NCBI GenBank assembly: GCA_046734795.1 | Contig: JBKPRX010000049.1 | Coordinates: forward strand, 1 to 21,171 | Direction: 5' to 3' | Source: JBKPRX01 sp046734795 | Lineage (GTDB): Bacteria > Actinomycetota > Thermoleophilia > Gaiellales > Gaiellaceae | DNA length: 21,171 nt | In this document: one piece after another, positions 7,003-16,853 of the stretch | Position numbering within the stretch: the stretch's first letter is position 1 | Layout: every line of letters begins with the position of its first letter | The notes under the pieces: model-generated | The model's database searches: none | What the model was told of the DNA's origin: nothing | What the model saw: only the letters and a program-made list of their open reading frames with translations | Position numbers and translations under genes: made by a program

Positions 7003-8987
7003 ACGCTCGCGCGGGTCGCGCCGACAGGTGACGCGGCGGCGATCGCCTCGGCGGTGCGGTGCGCGAGCGCCATGATCGAGATCATCGGATTCGTTCCCGA
7101 GGGCGTCGGGAACGCGCTGCCGTCGCCGATCCAGACGCCAGGCACGTCGTGCAGCTCGCCGTCCGGATTCGCGACGCTCGTCTCCCGGTCGACACCCATG
7201 CGGCACGTGCCCATCTGGTGCGCCGAGAAGAGCCGGAACCCACCCGCCTCGAGCGGGATGCGCTGGAGCTTGCCGACGTAGGCGTCCAGGTCTTCGCCGC
7301 GGCGCCAGCTCGGAACGCCCGCCGCCCAGCCGACGATCTCGTCCGCGCCAGCAGCCTCGTGGCCGCGCACCATCGCTTCGAGCCCCTTGCGCGTGCTTTC
7401 GACGTCAAGCGGATCGACGAGCGCGTACTGCGGAACCGATTGGCCCGTCGCATCGATCGTCACCTGTCCGTGACCGTGGTCGCGGACGAGCACGATCCAC
7501 GCGCTGCCGTGGCCGAGCCGTTCCATCGTCGCCTTGTGCTCCTCCGCGGTCGTGAACGGGATGCCGGCGCCGGCGAGGCCGGTCGTGTAGTGCACGGTCT
7601 CGAGCAGGAAGCCGTAGCCGTTGCCGTGCAGGTTCGCGTACTCGTCCACGAGCCCGGTGTGCGGAGCGCCCCACCACGCGCGCTGGTCCTCGGCGTAGAA
7701 GCCGCTGATCGCCGCAGCCGGGTGAAGCCGCAGGTACTTGCCGACTGGGGGACCGCCGATCTGCGAGCGCAGAAGAAGCGCGGGCGACTCGAGCGAGCCT
7801 GCCGCGACGACGACTTGCGGTGCACGCACGGTGAACGTCGCGCTCCTGCCGCTCGCAGGATCCGCGTAGACGGCGTTGACGCCGGCCGCGCGGCCGTTCT
7901 CGACGAGGATCGTCTGCGCGGTGGTCCGTACGTAGACGTCCGCCCCGTTCTCGACCGCGTCGCGAAGGAACGTCTTCGCCGTGCTCTGCTTCGAGCCCGA
8001 CGCGTCGCCGAAGCCGATGTAGCCGGCGCTCTCCGGGTCGTACGTCGACTCGTCCGCGTTGCGCGTGATCGTCTGGAACGACCAGCCGAGCTTCTCCGCT
8101 GCTTCGCGCAGGCGCTGCGTCGGCCCGTTGAAGTCGCTGCAACGATCGTTCACGCCGAGGCGCGTCATCACTGCGTCCAGGTGGCGGTCGTACTCGGGCG
8201 TGTCGATGCCTTCGAGGCCGTACTCGGTCGCCCACTCCTCGCGCACCCAGGGCTTCGTGCGGAGCGACGTCGTCCAGTTGATCGTCGTGCCGCCGCCGAA
8301 CGTCGCTCCCGCGAGCAGGCTGAAGTTGAAGTCCGCAGTCGGCTGCGGGCCGCCGCGCCAGTAGAGGTTCTGGTACGCCCAGAGCTCGAGCGGCATCAGC
8401 TCCTGCTCGGTGTACAGACCACCCGCCTCGAGGACGACGACCTTCAGCCCGCGCTCGGCGAGCGACGCAGCGATGACGCCGCCGCCCGCACCGGAGCCGA
8501 CGACGACGGCGTCCGCCTCGATCGTCGCGCCGTCCTCGGGCACGAGCGGCACGATCGGCGACAACTCGCTCGGACGCCGGACCTCGATCGGGCCCGGATA
8601 GCCGAAGACCGGCCAGCTCGGATTCTGGCCCGTGCTCGGATCCGGCAGGCCGTAGTAGAGGAAGAACGTTCCCGACACGAGCGAGTTGACGCCCGCCGCG
8701 ATCTCCGGGCCGAGCATCGTCGTGTTCCGGAGGATCTGCTCGCGCGACGGCTGCGACGCGTCGGGCTGCAAGCCGAGCTCGCCGAGCCCGTCGAGAAGCG
8801 CGGCGACGCCCGCCTGCTGATCCGGCGCCGATTGCGCGAGCAGCAGCTCGAGCGCCGCGTCGACGCCGAGGTCGCTTGCTTTGCGTCCCCAGAAGCCGTG
8901 CAGATCCGGGTCGCGCTCGATCGACGGGACGACGGTGTCGCAGAGCGTGCGGAGGACCGTGCGCTGCGTGTCGGAGAGAAAAGTCAT
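6999..8987 (-). CDS. GMC-family FAD oxidoreductase, long-chain alcohol oxidase-like
   Basis: A 662-residue flavoprotein. Residues 1 to about 75 (LSDTQRTVLRTLCDTVVPSI and following) resemble the helical N-terminal extension of long-chain fatty alcohol oxidases and gluconate dehydrogenase subunit 3. An FAD-binding Rossmann motif VVVGSGAGGG is at 161-170 with the acidic strand end VVVLEAG at 183-189. GGGTTINWTTSLRTKPWVRE (231-250) is close to the FAO-type GG(S/T)T(I/V)NW pattern. The C-terminal GMC domain has SAHQMGTCRMG with the likely catalytic His590, and PSGTNPM with Asn633. It probably oxidises a primary alcohol to an aldehyde; the acceptor is unknown. The ATG at 8987 is 10 bp after the glpK stop. 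A TAGGAT hexamer 7 nt upstream could give it its own leaderless transcript. No signal peptide is visible. Confidence 0.87.
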   Translation of the reverse strand: MTFLSDTQRTVLRTLCDTVVPSIERDPDLHGFWGRKASDLGVDAALELLLAQSAPDQQAGVAALLDGLGELGLQPDASQPSREQILRNTTMLGPEIAAGVNSLVSGTFFLYYGLPDPSTGQNPSWPVFGYPGPIEVRRPSELSPIVPLVPEDGATIEADAVVVGSGAGGGVIAASLAERGLKVVVLEAGGLYTEQELMPLELWAYQNLYWRGGPQPTADFNFSLLAGATFGGGTTINWTTSLRTKPWVREEWATEYGLEGIDTPEYDRHLDAVMTRLGVNDRCSDFNGPTQRLREAAEKLGWSFQTITRNADESTYDPESAGYIGFGDASGSKQSTAKTFLRDAVENGADVYVRTTAQTILVENGRAAGVNAVYADPASGRSATFTVRAPQVVVAAGSLESPALLLRSQIGGPPVGKYLRLHPAAAISGFYAEDQRAWWGAPHTGLVDEYANLHGNGYGFLLETVHYTTGLAGAGIPFTTAEEHKATMERLGHGSAWIVLVRDHGHGQVTIDATGQSVPQYALVDPLDVESTRKGLEAMVRGHEAAGADEIVGWAAGVPSWRRGEDLDAYVGKLQRIPLEAGGFRLFSAHQMGTCRMGVDRETSVANPDGELHDVPGVWIGDGSAFPTPSGTNPMISIMALAHRTAEAIAAASPVGATRASV

Positions 8988-8994
8988 GCGCGGG

Positions 8995-9000
8995 ATCCTA
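8995..9000 (-). promoter_or_regulatory. Possible internal -10 hexamer for the GMC oxidoreductase gene
   Basis: TAGGAT on the minus strand ends 7 nt before the ATG at 8987 and overlaps the glpK stop codon. The same hexamer precedes the CurA-like gene by 6 nt. No Shine-Dalgarno is present. It suggests a leaderless transcript besides read-through from glpK, but a six-base match alone is weak. Confidence 0.35.
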
Positions 9001-10449
9001 CGCCTCGGGACTCGCCCAACCTCGCGCGCGTTCGACGGCGCGGCGCCAGTCCGCGAGCAGCGCCATGCGCTCAGCGGCTTGCGGCGCTGGCTCGTACCGC
9101 GTTCGCTCGCCGACGAGCGCATCGAGGTCGTCTTCGCTCCACAAACCGACGCCACGACCGGCGAGATAGGCCGCGCCGAGCGCCGTCGTCTCGGCAAGCG
9201 GTGCAATCTCGACCGGCACGCCGAGGACGTCCGCCTGGAACTGCATCAGCCACGCGTTCGCGGTCGCGCCGCCGTCGACGCGCAACGCGTCGAGCGGCGC
9301 ACCGACGATCGCGTTCATCGCCTCGACCGCGTCGGCGGTCTGGTAGGCGATCGACTCGAGCGTCGCTCGCGCCACGTGCGCCCGCGTCGTACCGCGCGTC
9401 AGACCGACGATCGTGCCGCGCGCGTACGGATCCCAGTGCGGCGAACCGAGCCCCGTCAGCGCGGGCACGAAGTAGACGCCGTCGTTCGTCGCGAGCGACG
9501 CGGCGAGCTTCTCCGTCTCCGCAGCGGTGGCGATGATCCCGAGGCCGTCACGAAGCCACTGGACCGCGGCACCGGTGACGAAGATGCTCGCCTCGAGCGC
9601 GTACGCGACCTCGTCACCGATCTCCCATGCGATCGTGGTCAGCAGCTCGGGCTCGGTCGTCGGCTCCGTGCTGTCGAGCAGGCGGAGCACGAAGTTGCCG
9701 GTGCCGTACGTGCACTTCGCAGTTGAGGCGTCGCGGCATCGCTGTCCATAGAGCGCAGACTGCTGGTCGCCGACGAGCGCGCACACGGGAACCTTGCCCC
9801 CGAGCTCGGCCGTCTCGCCGATCGCGCCGGCCGTCGGAACGACGCGCGGAAGCGCCTCGCCCGGGACGCCGAAGAGCGCGCACAGCTCGTCGTCCCAGTC
9901 GCGCGTCGTGATGTCGAGGAGAAGCGTGCGCGACGCGTTCGAGACGTCGGTGACGTGCTCGCAGGTGAGCTTGAACGCGAGCCAGGAGTCGATCGTCCCG
10001 ACGCGTGCGTTCGAATCGAGGCCGTTCGCAAAGAGCCACTCGAGCTTCGTGGCCGAGAAGTACGGATCGAGGACGAGGCCGGTGCGCTCGCGCACACGCC
10101 CTTCGTGACCCGCCGCTCGAAGCTCGGCGCAGCGGTCGGCCGTGCGACGGTCTTGCCAGACGATCGCGCGCCCGATCGGACGCCCCTCGGCGTCCCACGC
10201 GACGACCGTCTCGCGCTGGTTCGTGATCCCGATCGCGCGGAGGTCGCGGCCGTCGACGCCGGCCGCGCGCATCGCTTGCGCTGCGGTCGAACGGACTGAC
10301 TGCCAGATCTCCTCGGGGTCGTGCTCGACCCAACCGGGGCGCGGGAAATGCTGCGTGATCTCGGCATACGCGCGGCCGGCGGGTTGCGCGCGCTCGTCGA
10401 AGACGATGCAGCTCGTTCCGGTCGTTCCCTGGTCGATCGAGAGGATCAC
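8998..10449 (-). CDS. glpK: Glycerol kinase
   Basis: A 483-residue FGGY-family kinase that phosphorylates glycerol to sn-glycerol 3-phosphate with ATP in the cytoplasm. Visible hallmarks are the N-terminal phosphate loop SIDQGTTGT (4-12), ITNQRET, PYFSATKLEWL, the GDQQSALYGQ segment holding the FGGY catalytic-base region, TYGTGNF and DGGATANAWLMQFQADVLGV. Length is slightly under the usual 495-505, the difference being at the ends. The start codon is GTG at 10449; an ATG 13 nt upstream is in another frame. It is divergent from glpD with only 38 bp between, so uptake product and oxidation step are encoded side by side. No glycerol facilitator gene is in the window. The GMC gene follows 10 bp downstream and is probably co-transcribed. 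Confidence 0.97.
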   Translation of the reverse strand: MILSIDQGTTGTSCIVFDERAQPAGRAYAEITQHFPRPGWVEHDPEEIWQSVRSTAAQAMRAAGVDGRDLRAIGITNQRETVVAWDAEGRPIGRAIVWQDRRTADRCAELRAAGHEGRVRERTGLVLDPYFSATKLEWLFANGLDSNARVGTIDSWLAFKLTCEHVTDVSNASRTLLLDITTRDWDDELCALFGVPGEALPRVVPTAGAIGETAELGGKVPVCALVGDQQSALYGQRCRDASTAKCTYGTGNFVLRLLDSTEPTTEPELLTTIAWEIGDEVAYALEASIFVTGAAVQWLRDGLGIIATAAETEKLAASLATNDGVYFVPALTGLGSPHWDPYARGTIVGLTRGTTRAHVARATLESIAYQTADAVEAMNAIVGAPLDALRVDGGATANAWLMQFQADVLGVPVEIAPLAETTALGAAYLAGRGVGLWSEDDLDALVGERTRYEPAPQAAERMALLADWRRAVERARGWASPEA

Positions 10450-10487
10450 CGCGACGGATCATCGCCGTTCGCTGCGACGATGGAGGC
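10450..10487. promoter_or_regulatory. Compact divergent glpK/glpD promoter region
   Basis: Only 38 bp separate the GTG of glpK from the TTG of glpD. NANNNT-type hexamers sit at leaderless-promoter distance on both sides: GATGAT 8 nt before glpK on the minus strand and GACGAT 6 nt before glpD on the plus strand. With so little room both transcripts are probably leaderless, or promoters lie within the opposing gene. No operator dyad is evident. Confidence 0.35.
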
Positions 10488-11702
10488 TTGAGCGTTGCCC
10501 CCCGTGCTGATGCGCTCGACCGGCTCGCGCGCGAGACGTTCGACGTCGTCGTCGTCGGCGGCGGCGTCGTGGGCTGCGGCGCGGCCCTCGACGCGGCGTC
10601 CCGCGGGCTGAGCGTCGCGCTCGTCGAGCGCAACGAGCTCGCGTCCGGCACGTCGAGCCGGAGCTCGAAGCTCATCCACGGAGGCCTGCGGTACCTCGAG
10701 CAACTTCAGCTTCGGCTCGTACGCGAGGCTCTCAACGAGCGCGCACTGCTGTTGCAACGTCTCGCACCGGAGCTCGTGAGCCCACTGCGCTTTCTCTATC
10801 CCGTGCGCGGAGGACTCGTCGAGGAGGCATACGTTCGTGCAGGGCTCGCGCTCTACGACACGCTTTCTGCAGGCGCGCGCGCGTTGCCGCGGCATCGCCG
10901 GCTGGCTCGAGACGAGACTCTTGCCCTCGCGCCGTCGCTCGACCGTCGCGTCTCGGCCGGGCTCGCGTACTGGGACGGCACCGTCGACGATGCCGGGCTC
11001 ACTGCCGCGCTCGCCCGCACCGCCGCGTCACTGGGCGCGGCGATCGCCACGCGCACGGAGGTCGTCGAGTTCGAAAACGGGGGCATACGCGTTGCCGAGC
11101 GCGACACGGGCGACGAGCTCTCGGTCTCCGCGCGCGAGATCGTTTGCGCGGCCGGCGCGTGGACGGAAGAGCTCGAGCGGCTCGCGGGCTGCGACTTGGC
11201 GATTCGCCTGACGCTGTCGAAGGGAGTCCACATCGTCGTGCCGCGCGAGCGAATCGAGTCCGAGACCGCGCTGATCGCGCGCACGTCCGACAGCGTCCTG
11301 CTCGTCATTCCGTGGCGCGAGGGCTGGCTCATCGGGACGACGGACACGCGCTGGGATGCTCCGCCGGGAGAGCCCACGGTCGACGACGTCGATGTCGACT
11401 ACCTGCTCGCGCAGGCAAACCGCGTTCTGCGCGTGCGCCTGAACGAGGACGACGTGGTCGACGCGTTCGCGGGACTCCGGCCGCTCGTCGCGGACACCGT
11501 TCGGCGAACGAGTCAGATCTCACGCGAGCACGCCGTCGCGCGCCCGCGAGCGGGTGTGACGTTCGTCGCCGGCGGCAAGCTCACGACGTACCGCATCGCA
11601 GCTCGACACGCGATCGACGTCGCGACGAAAGAACTGGGCGCGCCGCCGTCGCGGACAGATCGCGTCGTGCTGAGCAGAAACGACGAAGGCAAGCGCTACT
11701 GA
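10488..11702 (+). CDS. glpD: FAD-dependent glycerol-3-phosphate dehydrogenase, short form
   Basis: A 404-residue DAO-superfamily flavoenzyme oxidising glycerol 3-phosphate to dihydroxyacetone phosphate, normally passing electrons to the quinone pool. The N-terminus has the FAD motif VVVGGGVVGCGAALDAASRG with the strand-end acid LVERNELASGTSS, then the GlpD hallmark SSKLIHGGLRYLEQLQLRLV (about 64-83); GGKLTTYR near residue 370 is the C-terminal FAD/substrate signature. Typical GlpD is 500-570 residues; this one stops about 26 residues after GGKLTTYR and lacks the C-terminal helical domain (DAO_C). The 21 bp that follow hold no remnant of it. No in-frame ATG or GTG precedes the FAD motif, so TTG at 10488 is the best start; an ATG at 10480 runs into TGA after three codons. 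It converges on the CurA-like gene. Confidence 0.92.
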   Translation: MSVAPRADALDRLARETFDVVVVGGGVVGCGAALDAASRGLSVALVERNELASGTSSRSSKLIHGGLRYLEQLQLRLVREALNERALLLQRLAPELVSPLRFLYPVRGGLVEEAYVRAGLALYDTLSAGARALPRHRRLARDETLALAPSLDRRVSAGLAYWDGTVDDAGLTAALARTAASLGAAIATRTEVVEFENGGIRVAERDTGDELSVSAREIVCAAGAWTEELERLAGCDLAIRLTLSKGVHIVVPRERIESETALIARTSDSVLLVIPWREGWLIGTTDTRWDAPPGEPTVDDVDVDYLLAQANRVLRVRLNEDDVVDAFAGLRPLVADTVRRTSQISREHAVARPRAGVTFVAGGKLTTYRIAARHAIDVATKELGAPPSRTDRVVLSRNDEGKRY

Positions 11703-11723
11703 GAGCCAGCTTACGCCCCGCGC

Positions 11724-12725
<1,002 letters not shown>

Positions 12726-12731
12726 CGCCTG

Positions 12732-12737
12732 ATCCTA
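12732..12737 (-). promoter_or_regulatory. Candidate leaderless -10 hexamer of the CurA-like gene
   Basis: TAGGAT on the minus strand (12737-12732) ends 6 nt before the ATG at 12725. The gap to the aceK stop is only 17 bp and contains no Shine-Dalgarno. Spacing fits an actinobacterial leaderless promoter. No -35 is recognisable. Confidence 0.45.
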
Positions 12738-12742
12738 CGGCG

Positions 12743-14497
12743 CTAGTCGGGGAAGCGGTTGCAGAACCGGATCGACTCCGGGTACGGGAAGAAGTCGACG
12801 ATCTCGCCCGAGGCGATGCGTTGTTGAGCCTCGCGCCAGAAATCCGGATGCAAGAGATCCTCGTGGTGGCGCACGAACGGGTCGTGCACCTTTGGATCTC
12901 CGAGCAGGAACGTCTTGAACTCCTCGGGGAAGACGTCGTGCGGTCCGACCGGGTACCACACCTCGTCCGAGAGCTCCATGCTCGGGTCGGGCGCTTGCGG
13001 GATCTCGCGGAAGACGCAGTCGGTCAAGTACTCGATCTCGTCGTAGTCGTAGAACACCACGCGTCCGTGCCGATTGACGCCGAAGTTGCGCCAGAGCATG
13101 TCGCCGGGAAAGACGTTCGCGATTGCGAGCTCACGGATCGAGTCGCCGTAGTCGCGCACGACCTGGTCCGCCTGAAGCGGCGTCGCCGTTTCGAGAAACA
13201 CGTTCAACGGCGTCATGCGTCGCTCGACGTAGCAGAGGTCGATGATCAATGTGTCGCCGTCGTGCTCGATCGCCGAGGGTGCGAGCTCCTCGAGCTGCGC
13301 CAAGAGCTCCGGCGCGAAGCGATCGCGCGGCAGCGCGAGATGCTTGAACTCCATCGTGTCGGCCATGCGACCGACGCGGTCGACGTCCTTGACCATCGCG
13401 AACTTCCCCTTGACCGTCTCGCGGTCGCTGCGCTTCCCCGGTCCGAAGAAGTCACGGATGATCTTGAAGACGTACGGATATGACGGCAGCGTGAACACGT
13501 GCATCACCTGCCCCCGCGTACCGGGCGCCTCGACGAAGAGATCGCGCGAGTGATGGAGGTGATCGCGGAGGTCGCGCACGAACAGCGCCTTGCCCTGGCC
13601 ACCCAGACCGAGCGCGGTGTAGAGCTCGGAGCGCGGCTTCGCGGGCAAAAGGGACTGGAGGAAGTGCACGTACGCGGACGGCACGTCCATGTCGACCATG
13701 AAGTAGGCGCGCGACAGCGTGAAGAGCAGGCTGATGCTCTCGCGGTCGAGGAGGATCCCGTCGAGCACGAGCCGGTTCTCGTCGTCGTGGAGGATCGGGA
13801 CGACGAACGGCTGCACGTCGTTTCCGTTGACGATCTTGCCGATCACGTACGCGGCCTTGTTGCGGTAGAACGCCGAGCCGAGCGCCTGCACCTGCAGGTT
13901 CGGACGCGGGCGCGGCCACTCGCCGCCGAAGTGCTCGAGGATCGCGCGCAAGACGAGGTCGACGTCACGCTCGAGATCGGCGAACGGCCGCTCCCACTCG
14001 AAGTCCCGGAAGAGGTGAAGCACGACATCGCGGTAGCCGTCGGTTGCCGGGTAGTAGCTGCGATAGGTCGGCGGATCCGACTCGATGTACTCGGTGGACA
14101 CCGCAGCGCGCACGAACGTGAAGTCGTTGTGCACATACGTGCGGCCGAGAACACGCGTGATCACGGAGTTGAAGAACGTCTCGGCGAGCTCGGGCCGTTT
14201 GTGGTCGACGAGCATCCCGATGTACGTGAGCTTCACGCGCTGCCACGTGGTGTCGTCGAGACTGGCGACGCCGAACTCGTGGTTCAATCGCGCGACGCAT
14301 TCGTGAACGCGCTCCTTGTAGAAGCGGATTCTCCCCTTCACCGCCTCTTGCGCCTCCGGCCAGTCGGCGGCCTCGAAACGCGTCTTCGCCTGCGCGCTCG
14401 TCTCGCGGAAACGGCGGTAGTGACGGTCGAAGCCTTCGATGATCGCGGTCGCGATCTCCTCGACACGATCGAGGGTGGCGGTCTCCTCGAGCCTCAT
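12743..14497 (-). CDS. aceK: Isocitrate dehydrogenase kinase/phosphatase
   Basis: A 584-residue bifunctional enzyme that inactivates NADP-isocitrate dehydrogenase by phosphorylating an active-site serine and reactivates it by dephosphorylation, diverting carbon to the glyoxylate shunt. The match to E. coli AceK (578 residues) runs full length with a constant offset of +9: the ATP loop ALGLGGQGK near 295-303, Lys345 in YVFKIIRD, DRVGRMADTMEF near 373-384, ERRMTPLN (425-432), the catalytic GDMLWRNFGV with Asp466 and Asn471, and HGRVVFYDYDEIEYLTD with Asp484. All expected catalytic residues are present. It is divergent from icd, its expected substrate gene, across 61 bp; TACCCT lies 6 nt before its ATG. 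No isocitrate lyase or malate synthase gene is in the window. AceK is best known from Proteobacteria, so its presence in an apparent actinobacterium may reflect transfer. Confidence 0.97.
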   Translation of the reverse strand: MRLEETATLDRVEEIATAIIEGFDRHYRRFRETSAQAKTRFEAADWPEAQEAVKGRIRFYKERVHECVARLNHEFGVASLDDTTWQRVKLTYIGMLVDHKRPELAETFFNSVITRVLGRTYVHNDFTFVRAAVSTEYIESDPPTYRSYYPATDGYRDVVLHLFRDFEWERPFADLERDVDLVLRAILEHFGGEWPRPRPNLQVQALGSAFYRNKAAYVIGKIVNGNDVQPFVVPILHDDENRLVLDGILLDRESISLLFTLSRAYFMVDMDVPSAYVHFLQSLLPAKPRSELYTALGLGGQGKALFVRDLRDHLHHSRDLFVEAPGTRGQVMHVFTLPSYPYVFKIIRDFFGPGKRSDRETVKGKFAMVKDVDRVGRMADTMEFKHLALPRDRFAPELLAQLEELAPSAIEHDGDTLIIDLCYVERRMTPLNVFLETATPLQADQVVRDYGDSIRELAIANVFPGDMLWRNFGVNRHGRVVFYDYDEIEYLTDCVFREIPQAPDPSMELSDEVWYPVGPHDVFPEEFKTFLLGDPKVHDPFVRHHEDLLHPDFWREAQQRIASGEIVDFFPYPESIRFCNRFPD

Positions 14498-14558
14498 GGT
14501 CTGAGGGTAGACGACACGGATCCGCGCATCTCGAGCCCGGCGCGCTAGCTTTCAGCGC
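14498..14558. promoter_or_regulatory. Divergent aceK-icd promoter region, both sides apparently leaderless
   Basis: On the minus strand TACCCT (14509-14504) ends 6 nt before the aceK ATG at 14497. On the plus strand TAGCTT (14546-14551) ends 7 nt before the icd ATG at 14559. Neither gene has a Shine-Dalgarno in this 61-bp gap. Both hexamers fit TANNNT at leaderless spacing. No convincing -35 elements or operator dyad were found, but any bound regulator would affect both genes. Confidence 0.55.
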
Positions 14559-15821
<1,263 letters not shown>

Positions 15822-15824
15822 GAG

Positions 15825-16853
15825 CTACGCGGCTACGCGGCGCGCTCGGTGCGCGTTGACCGTGGCCGGGTCGGCCAGCTTCACGCCGTAGTCCGCGAGC
15901 AGATCCTCGAGCTCGAGCGCGAGCTTCTCGAGCCTCTTCGACGTCTGAGCGGTCCCCTCGGGATCGGCCTGGATATCCTCCGCCGCCTGGCGGATCTGCA
16001 CCATCGCGGCCGCGACCTGATCGGCCGCAGAGGTCTGTTGGGCGATCGCCACGAGTGACTGCTCGAGCATGTCCTTCGTCGACTCCATCAGCTCGACGAC
16101 CTCGCGCGCCTGTCTCGTTCCCTGCTGCGTCGCCATGATCGTCGCGTTCGTCTCTTCGCGGATCGCGACGACCAGCTCGCGAATCGACTCGGTCGAGCGC
16201 AGCGACCGCTCGGCAAGTTTGCGGATCTCGGCCGCGACGACGGCGAAGCCCTTGCCGGCTTCGCCCGCGCGCGCAGCCTCGATCGCCGCGTTCAGCGCGA
16301 GCAAGTTCGTCTGCTCGGCGATCTCCTCGATCAGGCCGAGAATCTCGTCGATGCGCTCGGAGCGCTGCCCGAGCGAGAGCGTGCGCTCGGCGACTGCTTC
16401 GACGGATGCGTGCATCGCGTGCATCGTCCCGGTCGTGTCTTCGCCGGCAGCCCCGACGGTGCGTGCGTTGTCCGTGAGCGAGCGGGCTGTCGCAGCGAGC
16501 TCCTCGACCGTCGCCGTCGTCTGGCTGACAGCAGCAGTCTGATCGGCGAGCGCGCTGCCGATCGCGCGGAAGCCGCGCAGCTGCGTGTCGACGAGCGCCG
16601 TCAATCGGGTCGTTGCCGTCGAGAGCAGTCCGAGCAACCGCGCGTAGAGCTTCGCGGCGTAGAGCGCGACCGTCGTGAGCGTGAGGAAGCACACGACGAC
16701 CGCGACGACCGCGATCCCGAGCTCGAGCCGCACCGTGGGCTCGACGACGAACATCCAGGACGACAGCAGGACGCTGCTGAGGAGGCAGAGGTTGAGCCCG
16801 CCCGTGATCACGCGGATCTTCTTCTTCGAGCTCCAGCGGTCGCGCTTGTTCAT
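15825..16853 (-). CDS. Methyl-accepting chemotaxis protein lacking an extracytoplasmic sensor (second of a pair)
   Basis: A 342-residue membrane chemoreceptor. Two hydrophobic segments (about 13-37 and 44-67) are joined by a loop of only 6-8 residues, so there is no periplasmic ligand domain; the N-terminus (NKRDRWSSKKK) is basic and cytoplasmic. A helical signalling domain fills about 100-300, with the tip EIAEQTNLLALNAAIEAARA (177-196) that binds CheA/CheW, followed by GKGFAVVAAEIRKLAERS. No clear HAMP domain and no C-terminal CheR-docking pentapeptide are visible. The ATG at 16853 overlaps the upstream receptor stop as ATGA, indicating translational coupling. Without an external domain it may sense through the membrane, respond to redox or energy state, or form mixed arrays with its partner. 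No other che gene is in the window. Confidence 0.93.
   Translation of the reverse strand: MNKRDRWSSKKKIRVITGGLNLCLLSSVLLSSWMFVVEPTVRLELGIAVVAVVVCFLTLTTVALYAAKLYARLLGLLSTATTRLTALVDTQLRGFRAIGSALADQTAAVSQTTATVEELAATARSLTDNARTVGAAGEDTTGTMHAMHASVEAVAERTLSLGQRSERIDEILGLIEEIAEQTNLLALNAAIEAARAGEAGKGFAVVAAEIRKLAERSLRSTESIRELVVAIREETNATIMATQQGTRQAREVVELMESTKDMLEQSLVAIAQQTSAADQVAAAMVQIRQAAEDIQADPEGTAQTSKRLEKLALELEDLLADYGVKLADPATVNAHRARRVAA

Noticed and set aside
7059..9536. 825-codon open frame on the plus strand opposite the GMC oxidoreductase and glpK
   Set aside because: Composition is an Arg/Asp/Ala-rich shadow; both minus-strand genes have full family motifs.
10480..10491. ATG at 10480 as the start of glpD
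   Set aside because: It is in another frame and meets TGA after three codons; the glpD frame begins with TTG at 10488.
12743..14497. Reading the aceK product as a generic protein kinase
   Set aside because: The match to AceK is full length, including residues specific to that family and the E. coli catalytic positions at one constant offset.
15824..15839. Tandem GCTACGCG duplication at the icd/chemoreceptor junction
   Set aside because: Two copies of eight bases, partly within the receptor stop region; too short to call a repeat or attachment site.
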